From Tatumella sp. JGM91 (lineage in GTDB: Bacteria > Pseudomonadota > Gammaproteobacteria > Enterobacterales > Enterobacteriaceae), in assembly GCF_018257575.1 (NCBI RefSeq), contig NZ_JAERJP010000026.1, positions 1 through 40,746 of the forward strand: 40,746 nt of DNA, read 5' to 3'. Both the position numbers and the translations under genes were made by a program. The notes under the pieces are model-generated. The model worked only from the letters and a program-made list of their open reading frames with translations. It did not search any database and was not told where the DNA came from. Positions within the stretch are counted from its first letter, which is position 1. Each line of letters begins with the position of its first letter. Below are positions 6,518 through 15,398 of this stretch, piece by piece.

Positions 6518-8077
6518 GTGACAGATTTTTCGGTGAGAGTCCCCGAACAGCAAGTCTGTTGTTACTTTTTACCGGCTTTAATTTTGGTATCCCCCTTGCG
6601 AAATCCCGGCAGAGCGTTAACTGATGCAATAAAAAATACCGGCTGGTACCCCAGACGGAAGCGTTACAGTATCTTGCTGCATAAGGAAATTACTCCGCTG
6701 GCAGTACCGATCCTGATAGAGAACAGCTGTGTATTGTTAATGGGGGTGCTCAGCACTTTCCTGGTGAGCTGGTTAGGTAAATCAGCGATGGCCGGGGTCG
6801 GTCTGGCTGACAGCTTCAATATGGTGGTGATCTCTTTTTTTGCTGCTGTGGATCTGGGAACAACGGTGGTGGTTGCTTTCAGTCTGGCAAAAAAAGAAGG
6901 CAAGCGCGCGCGAGCTGCTGCCCGGCAGTCGCTGGGGCTTATGACGGTGGTGGCTTTGATACTGGTGGTGATTATCGAAATCCGGGGAGATATCGTTATT
7001 GATTTGATCGCCGGCAGTGCAGAACCGCCAGTCAAAGCCTTTGCCCTTGACTATTTACGGGTGTCTGCGTGGAGCTATCCGGCTGCAGCCATCGCATTAA
7101 TTGGCAGCGGGGCATTACGCGGAGCCGGCAACACCAAAATACCTATGCTGATGAATGCAGGAATGAATATACTCAACCTTATTATCAGTAGTATACTGAT
7201 TTATGGTTGTTTTTCCTGGAACGGGCTGGGTTTTATCGGTGCCGGGCTGGGCCTGACTATTTCACGTTATCTGGGTGCGATAGTGGTAGTTGCAGTACTG
7301 ATGAGCAGGCACAACGGTGCATTAACTCTTCCCCTGAAAAGTTACTTCCGGCGCTGGAATTTTATTATTCTGGCTGAAGTGCTCAGTATTGGTATTCCGG
7401 CCAGTATTGAGTCTGTACTGTTTAATGGCGGGAAATTACTGACTCAGGTCTATGTTGCAGGAATGGGGACCAGTGAAATTGCCGGTAACTTTATCGCATT
7501 TTCTATTGCGTCGCTGATTAACCTGCCCGGTAACGCCCTGGGTTCAGCATCGACGATTATTACCGGTAAACGGCTGGGTAGAAATCAGGTCTATCAGGCA
7601 TCAGTACAGGTACGCCATGTTTTCTGGCTGTCGACCTTTGGCCTGTGCGGCCTGGCTCTGCTCTCGGTACCGCTGGCCGGTATGCTGGCACGGTTATATA
7701 CCCGCGACCCGGAAGTTATCCGGGTGACGCAACATCTGATCTGGCTGAATGCGGCATTTATGCCGGTCTGGGCAATGTCGTGGGTATTGCCCGCCAGTTT
7801 TAAAGGTGCCAGAGATGCACGTTATGCCATGTATGTTTCTATGTTCAGCATGTGGGGGGCAAGGGTGGTGCTGGGGTATGTGCTGGGAATTTATCTTGGC
7901 ATGGGGGTGATTGGAGTATGGCTGGGCATGTATCTTGACTGGGGAGTACGCAGTGTCTGTTTCTGGTGGCGACTGACCAGTGGCAGCTGGCTGAATAATT
8001 ACCGGCGGCTACAGGCAAAAGCAATACAGGCCGCGGCTAAGATCCGCGAAGAACCATCGCAGATGGCGGGAAAATAG
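6518..8077 (+). CDS. yeeO: YeeO-like MATE-family efflux transporter
   Basis: This is a MATE exporter of the inner membrane. The E. coli relative YeeO exports FMN/FAD, and the E. coli gene also lies beside asn tRNAs, amn and nac. The alignable part begins near residue 50 (KEITPLAVPILIENSCVLLMGVLSTFLVSWLGK) and runs through two six-helix halves, including IGSGALRGAGNTKIP near 200 and ALGSASTIITGKRLG near 345, to the end. The start is uncertain. The frame contains no ATG before the first membrane segment, so GTG 6518 or a downstream TTG must be used, unless the N-terminus is decayed. No clear Shine-Dalgarno precedes any candidate, and the strong hairpin ending at 6511 sits directly before the GTG. 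FMN/FAD as substrate is by homology only. Confidence 0.85.
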   Translation: MTDFSVRVPEQQVCCYFLPALILVSPLRNPGRALTDAIKNTGWYPRRKRYSILLHKEITPLAVPILIENSCVLLMGVLSTFLVSWLGKSAMAGVGLADSFNMVVISFFAAVDLGTTVVVAFSLAKKEGKRARAAARQSLGLMTVVALILVVIIEIRGDIVIDLIAGSAEPPVKAFALDYLRVSAWSYPAAAIALIGSGALRGAGNTKIPMLMNAGMNILNLIISSILIYGCFSWNGLGFIGAGLGLTISRYLGAIVVVAVLMSRHNGALTLPLKSYFRRWNFIILAEVLSIGIPASIESVLFNGGKLLTQVYVAGMGTSEIAGNFIAFSIASLINLPGNALGSASTIITGKRLGRNQVYQASVQVRHVFWLSTFGLCGLALLSVPLAGMLARLYTRDPEVIRVTQHLIWLNAAFMPVWAMSWVLPASFKGARDARYAMYVSMFSMWGARVVLGYVLGIYLGMGVIGVWLGMYLDWGVRSVCFWWRLTSGSWLNNYRRLQAKAIQAAAKIREEPSQMAGK

Positions 8078-8176
8078 CCACATTATCTCTCCGGAGGCTG
8101 ACTGTTATTCAGGCGGGGTGCTCTGTGGCTATAAATACAGGCAAACCAAATCATAGTTCACCGTTATGCAAGGTAA

Positions 8177-10294
8177 ATGATGAGCAAATCGACGACATTA
8201 AGCAGGCAGTCTGCGACTGAGTCAGAAGCTGATACGATGACGCCGCAAGCATTTACGGTGTTTAAAGAACGGTTTTTTGATCATATTCCATTACCGGCGT
8301 GGTGTATTTCCACCGATGGCCGGCAAGTTATCGCTAACCAGTGCTGGTGTGAAACAATGGCTGAATTGCCGGTCACCGGGCCACATCACTGGCTTGACTG
8401 GGTACATCCTGAAGACCAGCCGGCAATCAGTGTCGCCTGGGCAGAAACTTTGCACAACAATACTCACTTTCAGCATCATATCCGTCTGGCCACTGGCAAC
8501 GAACAATATGGCTGGTTTATCGTTTATGCTTATCTGATACCGTCCCCTGAATGCCGGATGGTTAAATTTTTTGATATTAATGATGTACAAATGGAAAAAT
8601 TCCGGGCCAGGGATGAGCTGTGCTATTCCAGCCGTATGTTTGATACCAGTATTGACTGCATTAAAATCATCAGTACCGGAGGTGAACTGATTGATGTCAA
8701 TACCTACGGTTGTCAGGTGCTGGGTCTTGACCGTGCATCCGTGGCGGGGATGAGCTGGCCCGATATGCTGCCTGCCGAGTCCCGGCAATGCGGGATCGAT
8801 TCACTGGAAGCCGCGGTGGGCGGAACCAGTGCCCGTTTCTCCTACAAAAGTCAGCTACCGGGCAGAGCACCACTGTTTTGGGACAACATACTCACGCCGG
8901 TGCTGGATGCAGAAGGACAGGTATCCCGCGTACTCTGCGTATCACGGGATATTACCCGTTTACAGATAGCAGAACAGCGTTTTAAGTATATCAGTGAACA
9001 TGATGATCTGACCGGGTTACCTAACCGCAGGGTATTTCATTCGGCCCTCAAGAAACAGTTCAGCACCGCCAGTCTGCAGGGGTCATCATTTGCGGTACTG
9101 CTGCTTGATCTTGACGATTTTAATGTCGTCAACGATACGCTCGGTTACCTTGCGGGAGATAATCTGCTGGCGGTACTGGCGAGGCGACTGACCAGAAATC
9201 TGCCGAAAAACAGTTTTATTGCGCGGATTGGTGGTGATCAGTTCGCGGTTATCGTACCGGACATTGATAACAGCGAAATATTGCACCAGACATGTACACA
9301 ACTGACAGAACAGGTATGTCAGGCGGTCAGTTTTCAGGGGCATACCCTTAACTTCAGTCTGAGTATTGGCGGTGCGATATTCCCGCAACATGGCCGTGAA
9401 AGTATTGAGCTGATTAAAGCCGCAGATACGGCGCTGAATGAACTGAAACGTACCGGTTATGGCGGAGTTTGTTGTTTTGAACCCGCAATGACCCGCCAGG
9501 TCGATATCACCCGTAATCAGCTGGAACTGGCGAAAGAAATTGTCCGCAATGAATCCGTTGTGCCCTTTTACCAGCCGAAAGTCCGTTTAACCGACGGTAA
9601 AATTATTGGTATTGAAGCCCTGATGCGTTTTTACAGCCAGCAGGGGGAGTTGCATTCTCCGGGCGATATCTGGGCCGCATTCAGTAATTACGGACTGGCG
9701 GAACGGATTGGTTTTTTTATCCGCGATCAGGTTTTTTCGGATATGCGTCAGTGGATTGATCAGGGGCTGGAGATCGTGCCCGTCTCAGTTAATGCTTCAC
9801 CGGTCGAATTTATGCGGGATGATTATGCTGAAAAATTCCTGGCACAGTTACAAAAATATGCCTTACCCGCTAATTTGCTGGAAGTGGAAATCACCGAACA
9901 TATGTTTGACGGACGAGGAGCCGGGTATGTTTTCCGTGCCATAAAATTACTGAAAGCGCAGGGGGTACGTATTGCGCTTGATGACTTTGGTACTGGCTAT
10001 TCGGCGCTGGCTAATATCCGGGATTATCCGGTGGATGTGATTAAAGTCGATCGTTCTTTTGTCCGCGGGTTGAGTAAAGGTAAAAAAGGGCTGGCGGTGA
10101 TAAAAGCACTGCTATTGCTGGCGACCCAGCTGGAACTGGATGTGGTGGCCGAAGGCATCGAGGATGCAGAACAACGGGCACTTTTGATTAATGAAGGTTA
10201 TCATTACGGGCAAGGGTTTCTGTTCAGTGCCGCAGTTCCTGCCTTGCAGATCAGTGAATACCTGCAGAGTCCCGATACCCGCAAACTGCTGTGA
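8177..10294 (+). CDS. PAS-GGDEF-EAL cyclic-di-GMP phosphodiesterase with degenerate GGDEF
   Basis: The 705-residue protein appears soluble, with no membrane segments. Two PAS-like sensor regions (about 28-140 and 150-262) precede a GGDEF domain (about 270-435) and an EAL domain (about 450-695). The GGDEF active site reads GGDQF, so the catalytic acidic residue at the fourth position is replaced by Gln. This predicts loss of cyclase activity, perhaps with retained GTP sensing. The EAL domain keeps its metal and catalytic set: EALMRF, the Asn of VNAS, EITE, DDFGTGYS, the Lys of VIKVDRSF, VAEGIE and GQGFLFS. It should therefore hydrolyse c-di-GMP. ATG 8177 is directly followed by a second ATG at 8180, and AAGGTAA precedes them. 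PAS domains suggest redox or ligand input. Confidence 0.9.
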   Translation: MMSKSTTLSRQSATESEADTMTPQAFTVFKERFFDHIPLPAWCISTDGRQVIANQCWCETMAELPVTGPHHWLDWVHPEDQPAISVAWAETLHNNTHFQHHIRLATGNEQYGWFIVYAYLIPSPECRMVKFFDINDVQMEKFRARDELCYSSRMFDTSIDCIKIISTGGELIDVNTYGCQVLGLDRASVAGMSWPDMLPAESRQCGIDSLEAAVGGTSARFSYKSQLPGRAPLFWDNILTPVLDAEGQVSRVLCVSRDITRLQIAEQRFKYISEHDDLTGLPNRRVFHSALKKQFSTASLQGSSFAVLLLDLDDFNVVNDTLGYLAGDNLLAVLARRLTRNLPKNSFIARIGGDQFAVIVPDIDNSEILHQTCTQLTEQVCQAVSFQGHTLNFSLSIGGAIFPQHGRESIELIKAADTALNELKRTGYGGVCCFEPAMTRQVDITRNQLELAKEIVRNESVVPFYQPKVRLTDGKIIGIEALMRFYSQQGELHSPGDIWAAFSNYGLAERIGFFIRDQVFSDMRQWIDQGLEIVPVSVNASPVEFMRDDYAEKFLAQLQKYALPANLLEVEITEHMFDGRGAGYVFRAIKLLKAQGVRIALDDFGTGYSALANIRDYPVDVIKVDRSFVRGLSKGKKGLAVIKALLLLATQLELDVVAEGIEDAEQRALLINEGYHYGQGFLFSAAVPALQISEYLQSPDTRKLL

Positions 10295-10371
10295 CCGGGT
10301 GCCAGTGCTGCCGGCCCTGGTAACGGCAGCATAGCGTCAGGACAGTGATTCAGGTAACAGGAGTGCGGCCG

Positions 10372-10782
10372 ATGCCATTACCCCGGGACCCTTCCTCCCC
10401 TCCCTCACCAGTAGCCGCGGTGGGCCGCATCCGGCGGTTTCTCTATCGCTGCCTGGCAGTGATCAGTCTGCTGCTGGCCGTGGCCGGGCTGATATTGCCG
10501 GGTCTGCCCTGTACCGAATTTTTACTGCTGGCCAGCTGGGCTGCCGCCCGCAGTTCGCCTCGTTTACATGGCTGGATCCTGCGGCACCGGATTTTTGGCC
10601 CGCTGCTGGCGAACTGGCAGCGCGGTATCATGCCACGCAAAGCAAAATGGGTAACTACCCTGATGATGTCCGTTTCTGCCACGGTAATGTATTTTACGGT
10701 ACCCCATTTACCCAGTGTCATAATTACTGTGGCTTGTATGAGTCTGGTACTGATCTGGCTGTGGTATCGTCCGGAAACCTGA
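10372..10782 (+). CDS. YbaN-family (DUF454) inner-membrane protein
   Basis: This is a small 136-residue membrane protein of the DUF454/YbaN family, of unknown function. The conserved core includes LLAVAGLILPGLPCTEFLLLASWAAARSSPR, then the LHGWILRHRIFGPLL block, followed by two more hydrophobic segments. I chose ATG 10372 because AGGAG (10359-10363) lies 8 bases upstream. A GTG at 10345 would only add nine residues. The Pro/Ser-rich N-terminus before the first helix is longer than in E. coli YbaN (about 125 residues). It follows the EAL gene by about 78 bases and may be co-transcribed. Confidence 0.85.
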   Translation: MPLPRDPSSPPSPVAAVGRIRRFLYRCLAVISLLLAVAGLILPGLPCTEFLLLASWAAARSSPRLHGWILRHRIFGPLLANWQRGIMPRKAKWVTTLMMSVSATVMYFTVPHLPSVIITVACMSLVLIWLWYRPET

Positions 10783-10960
10783 TATTTACAAAGGGGTGTA
10801 ATGGAGGACAGTTACCCGGGCGGGTAACGGCTCACAGACAGCCGGATTAGGTTGACGGGAAACGTCGTTTTACCATCTGCTCTGACGGGGATTTTCCCTG
10901 CCGGTTTGGCTGTCAGTCGCTATTTCCTGGCAAAGGGGATCACAGAGTACAGATTGAAAT

Positions 10961-10994
10961 CCTCAATTGTTATGTTATAACATAACAATTGAGG
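10961..10994. promoter_or_regulatory. Perfect 34-bp palindrome, probable Zur operator
   Basis: Both halves match exactly around the centre TGTTATAACA, and the core resembles the enterobacterial Zur box (GAAATGTTATANTATAACATTTC). A promoter with -35 TTGAAA (10954-10959), a 16-bp spacer and -10 TATAAC (10976-10981) lies across it, so repressor binding would occlude RNA polymerase. A second TATAAT (11061-11066) lies nearer the gene. The remaining part of 10783-11095 holds a small GTTACCC...GGGTAAC hairpin (10812-10829) and nothing coding. Confidence 0.75.
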
Positions 10995-11095
10995 CCGGTG
11001 GCAGAATATGAGGGGAGCTGAAACCGGCTCTGCCTGCAGGTAGCGCCGGCTGAGCTTACGTATAATTATCACTCTATATTTAAAGGAAGTGAACA

Positions 11096-12301
11096 ATGTC
11101 TCTGATTTCACCCCCGGAACACGCGGATAAACGGCTGCCGGTAACCGTACTTTCAGGATTTCTCGGTGCCGGAAAAACAACATTATTAAACCATATTCTG
11201 AATAACCGGGCCGGACGCCGGGTGGCGGTGATTGTTAACGATATGTCTGAGGTGAATATCGATGCAGCTCTGGTCAGAGCGGGTGGTGCTGAATTATCAC
11301 GGACCGACGAAAAACTGGTTGAAATGAGTAATGGCTGTATTTGCTGCACATTAAGGGAAGATTTGCTGCTGGAAGTAAAACGTCTGGCAGAAGCCGGACG
11401 ATTTGATCAACTGGTGATCGAGTCTACTGGTATTTCCGAGCCACTGCCGGTTGCTGAAACCTTTACTTTCGCTGATGACGACGGCATCAGTCTGTCACAG
11501 ATTGCCCGGCTGGATACCATGGTAACGGTGGTCGACGGTGTTAATTTTCTGCGGGATTATACGGCCGCCGAAAGCCTGCAGGCGCGGGGAGAGTCACTGG
11601 GCGAAGAAGACCAGCGTTCCGTTGTGGATTTACTGATTGAACAGGTCGAGTTCTGCGATGTTTTATTGCTGAATAAAACTGACCTGATGAGCGGCGATGA
11701 GCAGGCGCGGCTCACCAGTATCCTGACACGGCTTAATCCGCGGGCGAAAGTGATCACATCGGCATTTAGCCGGGTTGATTTAGATGACATTCTTGATACC
11801 GGATTATTCGACTTTGAAGCTGCAGCCAATGCACCAGGGTGGCTGAAAGAATTACGCGGTGAGCATCAGCCTGAAACAGAGGAATATGGTATCAGCAGCT
11901 TTGTTTTTCGCGCACGACGGCCATTTCATCCACAGCGTTTTTACCAGTTAGTACAAGGGCAACTGAATAACGTTATGCGTTCCAAAGGGTATTTCTGGCT
12001 GGCATCGCGGCCGGCATCCGCAGGTATATGGTCACAGGCAGGGGGTGTTTCCCATTATGAACTGTCGGGTCGCTGGTGGGTAAACGTACCCCGGCAGCAC
12101 TGGCCGGAGGATCCTGAATCAGTGGAATATATTATGCGCCACTGGACAGAGAATATCGGTGATGCCAGACAGGAGCTGGTACTTATAGGCATGGATATGG
12201 ATGAGCAGCACCTCAGACAGCAGCTCAGTGCCGCATTAGTGACGGATAAAGAGGCCGGTTACGGTGATGATTACTGGCAGCATAATGATCCTTTCGTCTG
12301 A
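11096..12301 (+). CDS. zigA: COG0523 (CobW/ZigA-type) zinc-chaperone GTPase
   Basis: This is a G3E-family GTPase thought to deliver zinc to client enzymes when zinc is scarce. In 401 residues it has the P-loop GFLGAGKTT (21-29), the COG0523 metal-binding CICC motif (81-84, in SNGCICCTL), the ESTG switch element and the NKTD guanine-specificity motif near residue 197. A CobW C-terminal domain covers roughly 265-395. ATG 11096 has AAAGGAAG upstream. The perfect Zur-like palindrome about 100 bp upstream supports zinc-limitation control. The subgroup resembles ZigA of Acinetobacter rather than YjiA or YeiR, but that is a judgement from length and context. A hairpin follows at 12337. Confidence 0.88.
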   Translation: MSLISPPEHADKRLPVTVLSGFLGAGKTTLLNHILNNRAGRRVAVIVNDMSEVNIDAALVRAGGAELSRTDEKLVEMSNGCICCTLREDLLLEVKRLAEAGRFDQLVIESTGISEPLPVAETFTFADDDGISLSQIARLDTMVTVVDGVNFLRDYTAAESLQARGESLGEEDQRSVVDLLIEQVEFCDVLLLNKTDLMSGDEQARLTSILTRLNPRAKVITSAFSRVDLDDILDTGLFDFEAAANAPGWLKELRGEHQPETEEYGISSFVFRARRPFHPQRFYQLVQGQLNNVMRSKGYFWLASRPASAGIWSQAGGVSHYELSGRWWVNVPRQHWPEDPESVEYIMRHWTENIGDARQELVLIGMDMDEQHLRQQLSAALVTDKEAGYGDDYWQHNDPFV

Positions 12302-12336
12302 GCAGATTATCGGGACTCCGCGCCGGTAAAATAACA

Positions 12337-12364
12337 GCAGAACTGCCGGCAACGGCAGTTCTGC
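12337..12364. terminator. Hairpin between convergent zigA and the GST gene
   Basis: A 12-bp perfect stem, GCAGAACTGCCG-GCAA-CGGCAGTTCTGC, with a stable GCAA tetraloop. It lacks a long T run on either strand, so its efficiency as a terminator is uncertain. Confidence 0.6.
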
Positions 12365-12370
12365 CACCGG

Positions 12371-13159
12371 TCAGCCTTTAAGCACGTTACTGCCTTTTTT
12401 CACAGCTTCCCGCTGACCAATCATATCGGCCCAGCGCTTCAGATGCGTATAAGAAGCGGCATCAAGGAACCTGGCCGCATCACCGTATATGCCGCCCTGA
12501 ACCAGAACCCCGTACCACGGCCAGATAGCAATATCGGCAATCGTATATTCCTCACCGGCAATATAGGTATTTTTCGCCAGTTGTTTATCCAGCACATCCA
12601 GTTGCCGCTTAGCTTCCATGGCAAAACGGTTAATCGGATATTCCAGCTTTTCCGGTGCATAGGCATAGAAATGACCAAACCCGCCGCCGAGTAAGGGAGC
12701 ACTGCCCATCTGCCAGAATAACCAGCTCAGGCAGGCCGCGCGTTGTGCAGTTTCAGTCGGGATAAAGCAGTCAAATTTCTCAGCCAGATAAAGAAGGATC
12801 GCGCCCGATTCGAAAATATTCACCGTTTCCGGCCCGCTGCGGTCAACCAGTGCCGGAATTTTAGAGTTAGGGTTAATTGCGACAAAGTCTGAACCGAACT
12901 GCTCACCTTCCATAATGTTAATCAGGTGCGCATCGTAACCGGCACCCTGCAGCCCTTTATGCAGTAACTCTTCCAGCATAATACTGACCTTTACCCCGTT
13001 CGGCGTTCCCAGAGAATAAAGCTGGAAAGGCTGAGAGCCCACCGGCAGGGTTTGCGGGTATCGGGCACCGGAATCCGGACGGTTAATGCTGCCAAATTTT
13101 CCGCCGACCGGCTGGTCATTGGTCCAGACTTGTGGTGGTGTATAAGAAGATGTACTCAT
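12371..13159 (-). CDS. yghU: YghU-type glutathione S-transferase / disulfide-bond reductase
   Basis: This is a nu-class GST-like protein. E. coli YghU binds two glutathiones and has disulfide-bond reductase activity. The N-terminal thioredoxin-like domain (about 40-130) has LPVGSQPFQLYSLGTPNGVKV and INPNSKIPALVD; the glutathione-binding FESGAILLYLAEKF follows. The helical C-terminal domain includes GGGFGHFYAYAPEK and YTIADIAIWPWYG. The protein has 262 residues against 288 in E. coli, with a shorter C-terminal tail. It starts at ATG 13159 and is cytoplasmic. The gene stands alone and is convergent with zigA. Confidence 0.9.
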   Translation of the reverse strand: MSTSSYTPPQVWTNDQPVGGKFGSINRPDSGARYPQTLPVGSQPFQLYSLGTPNGVKVSIMLEELLHKGLQGAGYDAHLINIMEGEQFGSDFVAINPNSKIPALVDRSGPETVNIFESGAILLYLAEKFDCFIPTETAQRAACLSWLFWQMGSAPLLGGGFGHFYAYAPEKLEYPINRFAMEAKRQLDVLDKQLAKNTYIAGEEYTIADIAIWPWYGVLVQGGIYGDAARFLDAASYTHLKRWADMIGQREAVKKGSNVLKG

Positions 13160-13350
13160 AATATCTCTTTTCCTTTGGCTGAATGGTTAATTAATTGCAG
13201 GCCTTAGCCGGTAACTCAGCATAGCATTGGCCGCGGGGAAAGCGTTATCTGCCAGTGCCAGACCCCTGAAAAGTCTGGCGGGTGAGATAAGCAGCCAAAG
13301 ATCTGGTAAAAAAGAAGCAGAGTGTCGCGGATGTTTTGCGGTCGAATATA

Positions 13351-13364
13351 ATTAACTAGTTAAT
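13351..13364. promoter_or_regulatory. ATTAACTAGTTAAT palindrome in the GST/FNT intergenic region
   Basis: A perfect 14-bp palindrome lies between two divergent genes, about 190 bp upstream of the GST gene and 175 bp upstream of the transporter. Its size and AT-rich symmetry resemble operators of MarR-type repressors, but no specific regulator can be named. The rest of 13160-13538 shows no gene beyond a possible in-frame extension of the transporter to 13416. Confidence 0.4.
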
Positions 13365-13538
13365 ATTTAACCTTATGCTTCGACTGCAAACTATTAAGTT
13401 ACTGTAATTATTTGGTTGGCAGATTATTGGCCGCAGATTATCATAACCCGGAGTATTACCGAATATTTGCCTCGTCATCACCCTGATGACGTTCTGTTCA
13501 TCCGGGCCGTTTCCGGCTTACAACATTACCGGGTTATT

Positions 13539-14327
13539 ATGTCATTCAGTACACCAAAAGAAATAGCACTGCTGGCGGTTCAGGCCGGAGTGAATAAAAG
13601 TCGCACCCCGTTAAGCAGCTTATTAATACTGGGTTTTTTAGGGGGGGCCTTTATTGCTATCGGTTTTATGCTGGACTTGCATGTGATTTCCCGTCTGCCG
13701 GCAGACTGGGGCTCCTTTGGTGTGTTGCTCGGGGCGATGATGTTCCCGCTGGGACTGATACTGACAGTACTGGCCGGAGCTGAGTTACTGACCGGCAATA
13801 TGATGGTGATGACAATAGCCGCATTATCGAAAAAAATCAGCTGGGCAGCACTGGTGCGTAACTGGTTGTGGGTCACTATCGGTAATTTTCTCGGCAGCGT
13901 GGCTGTTGCCTGGTTTTTTGGTCATCTGCTGGGCATGACCGAAGGGGCATTTTTAAAGAGTACCCTGGCAGTTGCCGCGGCAAAAACCAGTGCCAGCGGC
14001 GTACAGGCGTTTATTTCGGGAATTGGTTGTAACTGGCTGGTATGTCTGGCCATCTGGCTGGGAATGGCCAGCAAAGATGTTACCGGAAAAATTATCGGTA
14101 TCTGGTTTCCGGTGATGGCCTTCGTAGCGATAGGTTTTCAGCACGTAGTCGCTAATATGTTTATTATCCCAGCGGCCATTTTTGCCGGACAGGGAAGCTG
14201 GCTAGCGTATCTGAGTAATTTTATTGCAGTATTTTCAGGTAATGCTGTCGGCGGGGCAATTTTTGTCGCATTAATCTATTACATTGCTTACCGCCCTGAT
14301 ACACAGATAAACAGCAACAGGGCCTGA
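13539..14327 (+). CDS. Formate/nitrite transporter (FNT) family channel, NirC/FocA-like
   Basis: FNT proteins are pentameric inner-membrane channels for formate, nitrite or hydrosulfide. From ATG 13539 (MSFSTPKEIALLAVQAGVNKS) the product has 262 residues, close to NirC and FocA. Six hydrophobic segments are visible, with the family-typical PLGLILTVLAGAELLTGNMM and the GIGCNWLVCLAIWLGMASKDVTGKIIGIWFPVMAF re-entrant region split by short loops. ATG 13539 fits the family N-terminus. The frame is open back to 13416, but the extra 41 residues are not FNT-like. The Shine-Dalgarno is weak (ACCGGG). No nirBD, pfl or fdh genes are adjacent, so the substrate is unknown. Confidence 0.85.
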   Translation: MSFSTPKEIALLAVQAGVNKSRTPLSSLLILGFLGGAFIAIGFMLDLHVISRLPADWGSFGVLLGAMMFPLGLILTVLAGAELLTGNMMVMTIAALSKKISWAALVRNWLWVTIGNFLGSVAVAWFFGHLLGMTEGAFLKSTLAVAAAKTSASGVQAFISGIGCNWLVCLAIWLGMASKDVTGKIIGIWFPVMAFVAIGFQHVVANMFIIPAAIFAGQGSWLAYLSNFIAVFSGNAVGGAIFVALIYYIAYRPDTQINSNRA

Positions 14328-14342
14328 GCCCTGCGGCGGCGA

Positions 14343-15224
14343 TTACAGGGTCTGCAGCCGGCCCTGGATTTCATCGAGAAATAATCGCAGAGCAGCGGGC
14401 TGTAATTTACGAGACATATACAGCCCGTAAATACCCATACTGCGCGGTGTCAGCTGATTCAGCACCCGCACCAGTCGTCCCTTTGCCAGCCAGGGGCTGG
14501 CTTCTGCCAGCGGAATCATTGTAATTCCACAGCCTGCCAGGGCTGCATCCAGTAATACAGCAGAGATACCGGCACTCAGGTTGCCATTGACCGCGACGGA
14601 CAGGCTGTCATTCTGTTCACTGAAAAACTGCCAGCTCTGGTGACTGAAATTACTGTAACTCAGACAATTATGAGACATCAGATCGTCAGGGGTCCGGGGA
14701 TGGCCGTGAATAGCCAGGTACTCCGGAGAGGCACAAAGTACTGAGGCGCATTCACCCAGTCGCCGGGCAATCGCCGCCGGTTCAGGGCTGTCGGTGATGC
14801 GTATAGCGACATCAATCCGCTCTCCGACCATGCTTACCGGGCGATTATTAATATCCAGCTCAATACGTAATTCCGGGTAGCGTAATAAAAACGGGGCCAG
14901 TACCGGGCTGATAATGTGGGTTGCCGTGTAATGGGCACAGGCAACCCGTAATATACCTGAAGGAACCTCCCGTACCGGTAAGCTGCCAATATCCTCTGAT
15001 AGCCTGTTCAGCTGACGGGTTTTTTGCAGAATATCTTCACCGGCCGGGGTCAGTGTCATCCGGCGTGACGAACGATGGATCAAGCGGGTTCCGGCCCATT
15101 TTTCCATTTCTTCCAGATAGCGGCTGACCATTGGCCGCGACATCCCCAGCGATCGTGCTGCTGCACTCAGGCTTCCGGTTTCACAAATCCGGTTGTACAC
15201 CCTCGCCGCCGTCACTCTGTCCAT
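14343..15224 (-). CDS. LysR-family transcriptional regulator
   Basis: This 293-residue LysR regulator has an N-terminal HTH (about 1-60: RVYNRICETGSLSAAARSLGMSRPMVSRYLEEME) and a periplasmic-binding-like effector domain (about 88-290). ATG 15224 is preferred because AGGAG lies 5 bases upstream and the HTH begins immediately; the open frame upstream to 15386 is not LysR-like. It is divergently transcribed from the metallo-beta-lactamase-fold gene at 15399, with 174 bp between the starts, so it probably regulates that gene and itself. The inducer is not predictable. Confidence 0.88.
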   Translation of the reverse strand: MDRVTAARVYNRICETGSLSAAARSLGMSRPMVSRYLEEMEKWAGTRLIHRSSRRMTLTPAGEDILQKTRQLNRLSEDIGSLPVREVPSGILRVACAHYTATHIISPVLAPFLLRYPELRIELDINNRPVSMVGERIDVAIRITDSPEPAAIARRLGECASVLCASPEYLAIHGHPRTPDDLMSHNCLSYSNFSHQSWQFFSEQNDSLSVAVNGNLSAGISAVLLDAALAGCGITMIPLAEASPWLAKGRLVRVLNQLTPRSMGIYGLYMSRKLQPAALRLFLDEIQGRLQTL

Positions 15225-15398
15225 ATCTACTCCTGATCGGATTATGAAACTCAGCATCTCAGAATAAGATAATTTTAACAGATTATGAAAACGATAGAAT
15301 GTATCCGTATTCGGCGATGCTCTCCGGGTGCCAGACGCCTGGCAGCGGGCAAACAACCGCGGGTTTAGCGCCCGCGGTACAGACAACAGGAGAAAGTA

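Noticed and set aside
6440..6560. Resemblance to a yybP-ykoY (manganese) or FMN riboswitch before the yeeO-like gene
   Set aside because: Only the short string GGAGAGTAGCG fits, and it folds into its own hairpin; the second conserved loop and the FMN-element core are absent.
13416..13538. N-terminal extension of the FNT channel
   Set aside because: The additional 41 residues do not resemble the family, and the family-like N-terminus begins at ATG 13539.
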